A DNA stretch of 40,144 nt. Source: Bacteriovoracaceae bacterium UBA4573. GTDB lineage: Bacteria; Bdellovibrionota; UBA1018; UBA923. Shown here piece after piece: positions 25,225 to 33,414 of this stretch. Within the stretch, counting starts at the first letter, position 1, and every line of letters starts with the position of its first letter. The translations under genes were made by a program, and so were the position numbers. Where the stretch lies: positions 8,761 to 48,904 of the forward strand of contig DGKJ01000112.1 of assembly GCA_002387735.1 (NCBI GenBank), given 5' to 3'. Under the pieces are notes generated by a model. That model worked only from the letters and a program-made list of their open reading frames with translations. It was not told the DNA's origin and searched no databases.

Positions 25225-26796
25225 CTATTGAGACGCTGGTTTGTAGCACACGTTGCACCGCGAGGCATTCATACTATCCGGCGACGATCCCCATGAGGTG
25301 GTCTCAGAACCGGCTCTAAATGCCATAGTGCCCATAAAAGGAATATCGATATAGTTCCTTACGCAGGAGCCGGGGCTTTCTTTATCTACTTCGAAGATCA
25401 TGCCGCCGGAAGCTCGTTGAAATGCGCCCCCTAACAAAGAGTAACCAGACCACAGCGAATCCCAGCCCGTTGGGCAGGTAGGAACTTCGGCTGCATTGCC
25501 GTGCACTACATTTATTGGACCCGGAATCATGCACACCGAGCATCGACTAACTTTCGGTCTGAGCCAGTTTTCTATTGTGGTGGTGGATTCTGGGTAGCTG
25601 GTCTCGCAGTTTGTTATGCATTGAGGTTGATTGGCTTCGATGACGTGGACGCAAGCATTTAAACACGTCTGATAACCAGTATTCGTTGTCGAATAGATTT
25701 GCTGAGTGTTAGAAAATCCGGCTCTCAAAGAAGAGACCAAATACAATGCCGTCGGCGCAGTCGGAGACCCGTAATTTCGCTGCGTACAGCCGCCAGTGGT
25801 GCAAATTCGCTGGTCATTGTTCAGAGCTCCACAAGAGCCCGGTGAACCGAGGTCATAGACTGTACCAATAGTATTCGTGTTCCAGTCGCCAATTTTCGAG
25901 TAACCGGTGCCCAACTGTTCAAATGTTCGACTTGAATTTCCGTTTACCTGAAACGTGCAGGTAGGAGATAGATTGTTCAAGGTGTGATTTGCGATTACCG
26001 TGTGGTTGAGCGGTTCTTCTTCGGGCATTACGCCGACCACGTTGCCATTGGAGATGAGATAACGGGGAGCGGTCACTCGCTCACCCAATGTCTGGTAGCC
26101 CTTAAGTGTAACGTTAGGATCTTGTCGAACAGCACCATAGAGGGCGAAGTTATAGGCCTTGGTACAGCCTACCGGCGCGGGGGTCGGTGTCGGAGTCGCA
26201 ATTGGTCCAGGAGTTGGAAATCCGGGATTCATTACGATCGGCGGCATGATGACGACAGGCAAGCGAGGAGCTGGGCAGGTTATTTGATAAAATGTTTCCA
26301 CGATCAACGGACATTCGCATGCGGTCGCAATGTTTCCATCGTCGCAGGCTGAAATCTGAGTGGCATTACATTTCACGCCGTTTACAGTGTAACGATCGTT
26401 TGAAAGTGTGGTGGACGAAGCCGGAATTCCAGCCATGCTGTAGAGCGTGTATTTGGTGCGAGCCTCGTAAGATCGAGGGACGCAATCTGACAGGCCGTTG
26501 GCGTCAGATGAGCATTTTGCGTAATCGTCGATGAGTTTACCGACCCCAACGTTCGCAGCAGCCGATGAAGAATTTAGAGTGGTGAAAACTGCACTGTCGT
26601 CGCGCAGGGTTCTTTGAATTTGACTGAAGAGATCATTTCGAGTTTGGGCGAATTCGGCGCTTTTCATTCCGCGTTGGTAATTCAAGAGTACTTGGCCCAA
26701 AGCCAAAGCCGCGGCTGCGATAATCGGGCCCGCGATCATAGCACCAACTAACGAAACGCCCGCCTGGGAGGCGAAGCGACCCCTTTGCTTAAACAT
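25225..26796 (-). CDS. Prepilin-like protein with collagen IV NC1-like C-terminal domain (fourth of four)
   Basis: 523 residues from the ATG at 26796 (GAGGGG upstream); a further 15 bases upstream are in frame. The prepilin-like N-terminus is QAG|VSLVGAM with G in place of the usual Glu at +5, then a hydrophobic helix. A pilin-like region with paired cysteines runs to about 175, then a Pro/Thr linker (about 190-209). The NC1-like part has two modules. The first has C280, DLGSPGSC (C322), C332/C337 and VSRCSVC (C419, C422). The second has VPTCPTGWDSLWSGYSLL (C441), SPGSC (C478) and SRCNVC (C514, C517), lacking the third and fourth cysteines. An extra four-cysteine insertion lies at 378-397. 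Last gene of the cluster; probably membrane- or pilus-anchored with the C-terminal domain outside. Confidence 0.8.
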   Translation of the reverse strand: MFKQRGRFASQAGVSLVGAMIAGPIIAAAALALGQVLLNYQRGMKSAEFAQTRNDLFSQIQRTLRDDSAVFTTLNSSSAAANVGVGKLIDDYAKCSSDANGLSDCVPRSYEARTKYTLYSMAGIPASSTTLSNDRYTVNGVKCNATQISACDDGNIATACECPLIVETFYQITCPAPRLPVVIMPPIVMNPGFPTPGPIATPTPTPAPVGCTKAYNFALYGAVRQDPNVTLKGYQTLGERVTAPRYLISNGNVVGVMPEEEPLNHTVIANHTLNNLSPTCTFQVNGNSSRTFEQLGTGYSKIGDWNTNTIGTVYDLGSPGSCGALNNDQRICTTGGCTQRNYGSPTAPTALYLVSSLRAGFSNTQQIYSTTNTGYQTCLNACVHVIEANQPQCITNCETSYPESTTTIENWLRPKVSRCSVCMIPGPINVVHGNAAEVPTCPTGWDSLWSGYSLLGGAFQRASGGMIFEVDKESPGSCVRNYIDIPFMGTMAFRAGSETTSWGSSPDSMNASRCNVCYKPASQ

Positions 26797-26882
26797 AAAA
26801 ACACCCCTCACCGGATATTATACCATTAGTTGATCTTTTTGATTAAGTAATAAATTTGGCTTTAACTATTTGAAATTATTTA

Positions 26883-28586
26883 TTAATTTCCGATATTGGT
26901 GCTAAGGATATTTTCTGAAACTCCAGGCGGTTTCCAGCACACAGAGCATTTGAACGGTGCAGTAGTACGAGTGGTCCAGTTGTTAGTGGTTTGTTCGATC
27001 TGGCGACCAAAGTACGCCGTGTACTGTGCGATGCTCAAATGACCAAAGGTGTTGGAGCTCGAATAGTGTTCGATGAAAGGCATGCGTCCATGGGTGTATA
27101 GCTTCCAGCTTTCGGCCTGACTGTCGGTTAACCAATCCACAAAGGGCACAGTTTCGGCGTTATAAGGGTGGCAGCTTGAAATGGAGCTGAGATCATGTCG
27201 AACGGTGTACCCTTGAAAATTGCCTCTACCAGCACCCGAAAAGGCCGCCACTGAGCGACCTTCGTATAAACGATCGTAGCCCGCCGGGCACTGCGGTGCC
27301 AAATGCCGGTGATCTGTTTTGTTAAAGTTGTGCACCACGGATATGTGGCCTTCAATTTCACACACGGCACATTCACTGAGTACTGTTTGTAGGTTTGGAA
27401 TGGTCGCTTCGTTGATAGTGGCCGACTCCGGTAGTCTGCGGTCCACGTCGCGCAACCACATGGTGCGGTCGTACAGTGTAGGAGACTGGCAACTACCTGA
27501 TCGACTGCATTCGGTGTAAAAACCAGCAGCAAAGCGACTGTTGTTAATACACGAACCGTGTCCGCCTAGATCAATTTGTGTTCCGAAACTATAAGTACCC
27601 CAGAGCCCAGCAAAACTACGACGAGTGGTGGGATTGCCGGCATAAGGCAAGGTCACTCTTGCGGGCAACGACGAGTCTACGTTCTTAAAACTTACGTTGT
27701 ATCGTGATCCGTCGGGGCGCACCACGTTTTTAAAGGTGCATCCGGGAGCGGCCTGGGTGCCCGAAATATAGTGGCGTGCGATTAGGTTAGTGTTCACAGG
27801 CGGGCGGCCGCAAATGAAATTGCCGTTTGCTGTAATTCCAGTCGGTACGTAACCGTTCGCGGTGTCACAGCCCGGGTTCGTAGGTGGTGTTACGTAGTTA
27901 ATTTCTTCTGTCGTAAGTACGAATTCCGCTGAAATGGGCGCCGTACGAAAGCCGTTTGCGTCGCCAGTATGCGGAGAAATAGGATTTGTTACCTCGTAGC
28001 GAAAAACTAGGTGAGTGGCAACTTCACAGGAAAAAAGAGAATCATTTTCGGTGTGGCAGACCGGCCGAAACAAAACACGTGAAGCAATTGGGCAGTTCCG
28101 AGTGGCACCCGTGGCGTCAAGGCAGGGGGTTCCGTCGATTTTCCAAAATTGGTATTCGCCAATTTGGCGCATGATGGTTCGACCAGAGAGTGGGTGCACT
28201 AGCTCATGAAGAGGATTGAGTACGTAAAGGTGGGTTACCCATTCGTTTGGTGCGAGTTCTAGGCAGTCGAGCGTTCCACCGTCGTCCGTTAAACAGCCCT
28301 TGAGTGTTCTGGTGGCGCGAGCGCTTGGTGTGTTAAAACTTAAGATGTCCCAGAGTTTATTCGAGGTAACCCGTAAACCTTCGGGCGAAGAAATATAGTG
28401 CCGAACTCGCTCTGCGACCGCTTTTTGGCCGATTTTTAAGTTCTCACTTTTTTGTTGGCGAATTTGTTGAAGAACTACTTGGCCTCCGCTCGCTACTGCG
28501 AGCGCTACGGCTGCGGCAATTATGATTGACTGCAATGCCGTGAACCCGCCCTGTAAATTGATTCTTCTTTTAATTCCGTTACTCAT
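26883..28586 (-). CDS. Prepilin-like protein with collagen IV NC1-like C-terminal domain (third of four)
   Basis: 567 residues from the ATG at 28586 (TAGGGA upstream), eight bases after the stop of the preceding gene. The N-terminus LQGG|FTALQS has Gln at +5 instead of Glu. The middle region resembles its neighbours (GCLTDDGG, DGTPCLD, NCPIAS) and ends in a CDTANGYVPTGI...FIC element. NC1-like part, module one: ARH (270-272), C283, DLGGHGSC (C346), ECSRSGSC (C360, C366, six apart exactly as in collagen IV ECHGRGTC) and SECAVCE (C406, C409). Module two: VVHNFN, APQCPAGYDRLYEG (C433), SSC (C472) and KCSVC (C547, C550), with the ECH cysteine replaced (PFIEHY) and its partner also absent. Confidence 0.82.
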   Translation of the reverse strand: MSNGIKRRINLQGGFTALQSIIIAAAVALAVASGGQVVLQQIRQQKSENLKIGQKAVAERVRHYISSPEGLRVTSNKLWDILSFNTPSARATRTLKGCLTDDGGTLDCLELAPNEWVTHLYVLNPLHELVHPLSGRTIMRQIGEYQFWKIDGTPCLDATGATRNCPIASRVLFRPVCHTENDSLFSCEVATHLVFRYEVTNPISPHTGDANGFRTAPISAEFVLTTEEINYVTPPTNPGCDTANGYVPTGITANGNFICGRPPVNTNLIARHYISGTQAAPGCTFKNVVRPDGSRYNVSFKNVDSSLPARVTLPYAGNPTTRRSFAGLWGTYSFGTQIDLGGHGSCINNSRFAAGFYTECSRSGSCQSPTLYDRTMWLRDVDRRLPESATINEATIPNLQTVLSECAVCEIEGHISVVHNFNKTDHRHLAPQCPAGYDRLYEGRSVAAFSGAGRGNFQGYTVRHDLSSISSCHPYNAETVPFVDWLTDSQAESWKLYTHGRMPFIEHYSSSNTFGHLSIAQYTAYFGRQIEQTTNNWTTRTTAPFKCSVCWKPPGVSENILSTNIGN

Positions 28587-28593
28587 AAATTCC

Positions 28594-30297
28594 CTATCCA
28601 CCCAATACATTCGTTAGAGGCTGTGTTGTGAGAGGTTGTGTTGAGACGCTATCGAGTTGATCATTTGGTTGCTGGGTAATTTTCTGCGGTTTGTAGCAGA
28701 CCGAACAACGCGACCACCGACCAGACTCGGACGTCGACATGGGGCGTCCACCAAAAAACTGAGCGTAGTCACCCGAAGTATTGTGTAAGCAGCGACGATC
28801 ACTGGAATCACTCGTGTGATGACATTCGATGAATGGAGTGTGATACGGGAACTCCATTTGAAGGCAGCTGCCAGGACTAGCCATGTCCTGATTCGCGGTG
28901 TAACCAGCATTAAACCCGTCAGAGTGGGCAGTGAACGAGCCGAAACTAAAGCCAGCATACAATTGGCCCCAACCGTCCGGGCAATTTGGCACCGTATTGT
29001 TAGATCTATTTATGTTGTGCACTACCGACACTTCGCCTGGAATTTCACAAACGGCACACCGGCTTATCTTTCTAGCACCGACTACATTTTCGTTGTCTTC
29101 ACCGTAGCTCACTCCGTCTGGAGGATTGCTGAGATTAGCCAGCCAGAGCGTAAAATCACCGCTCGAATTGCGGCGAACTTCCAATTCATCGTCGATTTCG
29201 ATCGTGATCCCGTCAGTGAATTGGTCCCAGCGAGTTGCCGCGACGTCTACGCAAGATCCGGCACCACCCAAATCGATGTTAGTGCCTACTCGAATGTCGG
29301 TGAATGCGCCGGCGAAACTGTAACCATCTAATCTCGGCTGAGCATTGGGGAACGTTTGTTGAGTATTGGTAAACGTATTGCCGTTTCTCATTCGAACTTG
29401 AAAGGAGCAGTTTGGTACCGATGAGCTAAATGAGTGGCGGGCAAGTAGCGTTTTCTTTTTTTGCACTTGCACGCAACGTAAATTGCGGTCTGTCGTGACG
29501 CCGGCCAGTACTTGCCCATTTTCTAGATTACACGATCCGGTGGCGACGATTTCGGTTCGAGTGATTTTTTCAACCGACTGAAGAATTGGGTCCATTGATG
29601 TAGAGTCCACCGTTGGAAAATTTGCGCCCCCGCCGAAGAGCGAAGAACTTGCGACCGACACCCAATAAACGAATTTAATGTCGGTTGCCCGATAACACGA
29701 AGCCTCACTCGCAAGGTTGTCGTTGCATGCGGCGACATAGGCGAGTTCAGAGCGAATAGGGCATGCGTCCCGCGACGCATAGGTGTAGACAGGTCGCCCG
29801 TCTCGGCCGTCGCACAGAACACCATCGATCGTCCAGCGTGCGACACCCGGGGGGTGTACGTATTGGTTCGAAGCATTTCGTAGCTCGAAATGATAAACGG
29901 CCGAGGTCGTGAAGTTTACGGGTTGGGGTGACATTTGCACAACGTCGATCGGAACGATGTTGGTTTCGATGACTCGCATGTAAGGCCTTTGTAAACAGTC
30001 AGCCGTATTTTCCCACTGCGATTGATACAAACAGCGACGAATGTTGCGGTTTCCAGTGAACGCACCTTGAGCTGTTCTTACAACTGCTTCGGAATCTTTG
30101 AGTGTGTTGGAAAGAAGGCGCGCAATTTCTAATTGAGTGCGACGAATTTTGTCGTGGTTGGCAGCTCTTTGCAGGTTTGCCAATATTCCAGAGGCCACCA
30201 GCGCTATTACGCCGGCAAGACCTACCGATATGACGAGCTCAAGTAGTGAGAGACCTTGGGTCGCTTTTTTTGGTGAGCGGAAGGCTACATTAAACAT
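28594..30297 (-). CDS. Prepilin-like protein with collagen IV NC1-like C-terminal domain (second of four)
   Basis: 567 residues. The prepilin motif is canonical: KKATQG|LSLLELV with Glu at +5 (E20). A pilin-like region with four cysteine-containing segments (RRCLY, ADCLQ, LCDGRDGRP, DACPI) runs to about 215, then a CNLENGQVLAGV...LRC element (256-275). NC1-like part: LARHS (285-289), module one C297, DLGGAGSC (C349), ISRCAVCE (C414, C417); module two VVHNIN, NCPDGWGQLYAGFSF (C439), SPGSC (C478), PFIECHH (C492), C503 and SRCSVC (C531, C534). All six cysteines of the second module are present. A Gln/Thr/Leu-rich tail with repeated QPLT ends the protein. Thirty-four bases separate it from the preceding gene, so the four are one transcription unit. 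Confidence 0.85.
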   Translation of the reverse strand: MFNVAFRSPKKATQGLSLLELVISVGLAGVIALVASGILANLQRAANHDKIRRTQLEIARLLSNTLKDSEAVVRTAQGAFTGNRNIRRCLYQSQWENTADCLQRPYMRVIETNIVPIDVVQMSPQPVNFTTSAVYHFELRNASNQYVHPPGVARWTIDGVLCDGRDGRPVYTYASRDACPIRSELAYVAACNDNLASEASCYRATDIKFVYWVSVASSSLFGGGANFPTVDSTSMDPILQSVEKITRTEIVATGSCNLENGQVLAGVTTDRNLRCVQVQKKKTLLARHSFSSSVPNCSFQVRMRNGNTFTNTQQTFPNAQPRLDGYSFAGAFTDIRVGTNIDLGGAGSCVDVAATRWDQFTDGITIEIDDELEVRRNSSGDFTLWLANLSNPPDGVSYGEDNENVVGARKISRCAVCEIPGEVSVVHNINRSNNTVPNCPDGWGQLYAGFSFGSFTAHSDGFNAGYTANQDMASPGSCLQMEFPYHTPFIECHHTSDSSDRRCLHNTSGDYAQFFGGRPMSTSESGRWSRCSVCYKPQKITQQPNDQLDSVSTQPLTTQPLTNVLGG

Positions 30298-30331
30298 ACC
30301 TTGTTACCCCGTGAACCCCTTCTAATAAAAT

Positions 30332-32023
30332 CTAGTTACCAATCACGATCGCCTGCCAAACAAGTGGCTGTGGCTCAATTCGCGATGGTTTGTAACAAAC
30401 AGAACATTGAAATGCGCGAGCGTTGTCACGTGCGTACCAGAGTGCAAAATCCCCCGGCGTACGGTGCTGACACTGCGGTGGCGTGCCTGGCCCCCACCAG
30501 TCGCCATCACTTGTGTAGTGTTTGCATTCAAAAAACGGAATCGGGTCAATCGTTCCCGCGATTGGCAGGCAACTGCCTGGACTACTTAAGTTTGTACCGT
30601 GATTGAAGCCGCTGTCGCCATCACTTGCGTGTAACGTCATCGCAGCCAGAGCGCGCCCTGTGTAGAGACGGTCCCATCCGGCAGGACAAGCAGGCGGTGC
30701 GTCGGGTGTTGCTAGGTTGAAGTTATGTACGGCAATCACTGGACCGTCGATTTCACAGACGTTGCATCGACTTACGTATGGAGCGGTATTCGGAAAATCT
30801 GCTAGCGGCACGCTAGGCGGAGTTACGTTGGTGGCTCGCATCCACATTGAAAAATCGTTTCCAGTGCCCCAAGCCCGAAACGGAGTGTCGTCATCCATTT
30901 CAGCAAAAAAATCGGTTCGAGCGACTCCGTTTACTCGGGACATAATGTCGCTGAGATTCGAAACGACTAAGCACGAGCCTGGTTTTCCCAAATCTGGAAC
31001 TGCACCGCTTTGGGCGCTAATCCAAGCACCCGCGAAACTGTAACCACCAACACCAGAAGCAAAGGCACTCGGAAATGATTTAGCAACCGGTACGGTGGTT
31101 CCTGAACGCAGAACGCTGAAATTACAATTCGGAACGCTATTTCTCATGGAGTGGCGAGCCAACAAATGTTTCTGAGTCTCAATCTTCGAGCAAATCAAAT
31201 CGCCACTGCTGTCGATACCGGTCATGACTTCGCCATTATCCGTATTGCATTGTCGTGCGTTCGCTATCTTTAGTCGCACGAGGTCGGGCGTAGAATAGAC
31301 AATCGGGTCTAATGTAGATTCAAGATGGCTGTTGTATGGCCGCAAAAGCGCGCCGCCAGGGACGTTTGCTCCCTCGCGAATTTTCACAGTATAGAAAAAG
31401 CGAAAGTGAGTAGCGATCTCACAGGTCGCTCTTTGCGAAAGATTATTGGTTGGGTTGCAAGCCGCTTGATAAAAGACCCCCGACTCGATCGGGCAAAAAC
31501 TGGCTGGGGAGCTTGGTGTTGGTCGGCCGTCGGCGCCGTCGCAGGGCACGCCGGCTGCGGTCCAGTAAGTTTTTCCCGGACCATGAATCAATTGATTGAC
31601 CGAATCAACCAACCGGATCTGAAGTTGGCGAGTGGCGAGCGAAGAAAGTTGGTTGCTAAGCGCTGGATCCGTTAACAAAACAGTTGCGGGCGGAAACGGA
31701 ATGGCCGATTGCACACAGTCGTTTGCATTATTGTTGTCGGCTGAACCTTCGTCATAGAGACAGTTTAGTAAATTGGTGTTTCCTTCGTAGGCGCTGTTAC
31801 GAGCAGACTTTCGAATCGCTGATGGATTTTTTAGTGTAGAGGAGACTCGGCGAACAATATCGCCGTAAGTGTTTTTAAGCTGATTGGCCTTTTGGTTTCG
31901 AAAATAATAGAAGCTTAACGAACCAACCGCTGAAGCAACAATAGCCAGTGTGCCCATGCCTATAAGCATTTCGATCAGCGAAAAACCCAAAACTCGACGT
32001 TTTGGTGCGAAACTCCCCCTCAT
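30332..32023 (-). CDS. Prepilin-like protein with collagen IV NC1-like C-terminal domain (first of four)
   Basis: 563 residues, ATG at 32023 with GGGGG upstream. The prepilin motif is fully canonical: RRVLG|FSLIEML with Glu at +5 (E18), then a 22-residue helix. The pilin-like middle (NCLYDEG, DCVQS, PCDGADGRP, SFCPIE) is followed by CNTDNGEVMTGI...LIC (259-278). NC1-like part: LARHS (288-292), C300, DLGKPGSC (C351), FSMWMRAT, YVSRCNVCE (C420, C423), AVHNFN, PACPAGWDRLYTG (C446), SSPGSC (C485), PFFECKH (C500), CQH (C518), FALWYAR and CSVC (C540, C543). The order and spacing of these motifs follow animal collagen IV NC1 through both subdomains. It is the promoter-proximal gene; the 142 bases upstream hold no clear promoter that I could fix. 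Confidence 0.87.
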   Translation of the reverse strand: MRGSFAPKRRVLGFSLIEMLIGMGTLAIVASAVGSLSFYYFRNQKANQLKNTYGDIVRRVSSTLKNPSAIRKSARNSAYEGNTNLLNCLYDEGSADNNNANDCVQSAIPFPPATVLLTDPALSNQLSSLATRQLQIRLVDSVNQLIHGPGKTYWTAAGVPCDGADGRPTPSSPASFCPIESGVFYQAACNPTNNLSQRATCEIATHFRFFYTVKIREGANVPGGALLRPYNSHLESTLDPIVYSTPDLVRLKIANARQCNTDNGEVMTGIDSSGDLICSKIETQKHLLARHSMRNSVPNCNFSVLRSGTTVPVAKSFPSAFASGVGGYSFAGAWISAQSGAVPDLGKPGSCLVVSNLSDIMSRVNGVARTDFFAEMDDDTPFRAWGTGNDFSMWMRATNVTPPSVPLADFPNTAPYVSRCNVCEIDGPVIAVHNFNLATPDAPPACPAGWDRLYTGRALAAMTLHASDGDSGFNHGTNLSSPGSCLPIAGTIDPIPFFECKHYTSDGDWWGPGTPPQCQHRTPGDFALWYARDNARAFQCSVCYKPSRIEPQPLVWQAIVIGN

Positions 32024-32165
32024 ATTGGCCCCCTAATCAAGAAGTTTAGCAGTTCTATCGGGAATTGAAAGCGTCAACAGCCCAAAAATTTCAGGGGGTT
32101 AGTTGGTAATTAAATTTTCTTAACGGGTTTGGCACACTTTTGAATCGGTCCCCCACTTGGGTGTG

Positions 32166-33344
32166 TCATTCAATGCGTTTTAGGTAAGCTTTCTGCATTT
32201 TTTCAAAGAGTGCTTCACGTTTATCGTACAGCCTTTTGAGTTTTCGTGGTTTGCAGCGGTCAAGCGCGTAGGCGGTAACGAGCGGCAGCGAAATCGTAGT
32301 GTCGCCGTAGCAGACCACGGTGTCGGGCAATTGATCGGGGTCTACTTTGCCCCAGCTAACGGCTTCACTGGGAGTTGCTCCAGAGAGTCCGCCAGTGTCC
32401 GGTCGTGCATCTGTGAACTGTAAAAAGAAATCGTGTCCTTTTTCGTCGAGACCCAAAACTTCTTGAATTTGGGGTTCAGTTTGTAAAAGAAAGTTCTTGG
32501 GCGATCCGCCACCACAGATAAAAACGCCACTTTTTCCTTTTTTTCCGGAAGAGTAACCTTTTTTTGCGCCGTAGACGATCGCAGCTGTCTCGTTAACGTC
32601 TTTCGACACGTCGAAACGTAGCCGTGATCCACGTAGGGCCATGGCAGCAACGTTCATGCCGATCGAACTGTCACCGGGACTACTGGTGTAAATCGGAACA
32701 GCGCAACGATAGGCTGCCGTGAGTAAACAAGAGTCGCCTTTGATTCCGAGCGCTTTTTCGCGGGCGGCCAGAAATTTTCCGCAAAGATAATGAAATTCAG
32801 CTGAAGACATGGCCTTTTGAAAATCTTCGTGTTGAATGATTTCTCGAAAAAAAGCGTCAGTCGAAAGCAATACGTCGTAGTCAAAGAGTACATCGTAAAT
32901 GCGAATAACGCCTTCTTTACGAAGTAGGCGATCGTCGATATTCGGATTGCCTCGCACTAGTTTTTTCTTAAGACCAAAATGTGCGTCGTGATAAAGATTG
33001 GCGCCTGTACTGATAATCCAGTCCACAAAACCGGCGCGTACCAACGGAATCAAGCAAGAACGACCTATACCAGCCGGAGTTAGAGCTCCCGTAAGGCTCA
33101 TTCCGATCGTAACGTCGGGTTTGAGCATAGATTGAGTAAATACCTGGCAAGCCTCTCTTAGTCGCGCGGCGTTATAGGCGTGAAATGTTTGATCGATGAG
33201 ATCCGACGCCCGAACCATGCGTCGAATGCCGTCGGGGAGAATTTGTTTGCCTTGAAGAAAACGACTTTTCGATTTGCCTTCAATGGCTCGACCGCCGCGG
33301 TTTTTTTCAGATATTGCGGTCAATTGACGTTTGGTTCTGCTCAT
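32166..33344 (-). CDS. Deoxyhypusine-synthase-like enzyme, probably polyamine metabolism
   Basis: 392 residues with the deoxyhypusine synthase fold signatures: MSLTGALTPAGIG (82-94), ISTGANLYHDAHFG (111-124), SSPGDSSIGMN (221-231), FICGGGSPKNFLLQ (275-288) and the catalytic-lysine motif EAVSWGKV (327-334, K333) followed by CYGDTTISLPL. Eukaryotic and archaeal enzymes transfer the aminobutyl group of spermidine to eIF5A. Bacteria lack eIF5A, and bacterial family members have been proposed to make homospermidine or related polyamines, so that role is more likely here. The lysine is intact, so catalysis is plausible. Start ATG at 33344 with GGAG upstream. The gene is monocistronic, divergent from an HD hydrolase, with no polyamine genes beside it. 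Confidence 0.88.
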   Translation of the reverse strand: MSRTKRQLTAISEKNRGGRAIEGKSKSRFLQGKQILPDGIRRMVRASDLIDQTFHAYNAARLREACQVFTQSMLKPDVTIGMSLTGALTPAGIGRSCLIPLVRAGFVDWIISTGANLYHDAHFGLKKKLVRGNPNIDDRLLRKEGVIRIYDVLFDYDVLLSTDAFFREIIQHEDFQKAMSSAEFHYLCGKFLAAREKALGIKGDSCLLTAAYRCAVPIYTSSPGDSSIGMNVAAMALRGSRLRFDVSKDVNETAAIVYGAKKGYSSGKKGKSGVFICGGGSPKNFLLQTEPQIQEVLGLDEKGHDFFLQFTDARPDTGGLSGATPSEAVSWGKVDPDQLPDTVVCYGDTTISLPLVTAYALDRCKPRKLKRLYDKREALFEKMQKAYLKRIE

Positions 33345-33414
33345 AACAACGCATTGCTCCGATCTTGGTGTTTAACTTGCTCGCACGTAGCTTGCTCTGT
33401 ATACCGGGTTTTGT

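Noticed and set aside
28816..29331. 171-codon plus-strand open frame inside the second prepilin-like gene
   Set aside because: Antisense shadow of a gene with strong motif support.
32024..32165. Promoter for the prepilin cluster based on TTGACG on the minus strand
   Set aside because: No -10 hexamer at an acceptable distance could be found, so the promoter cannot be placed.
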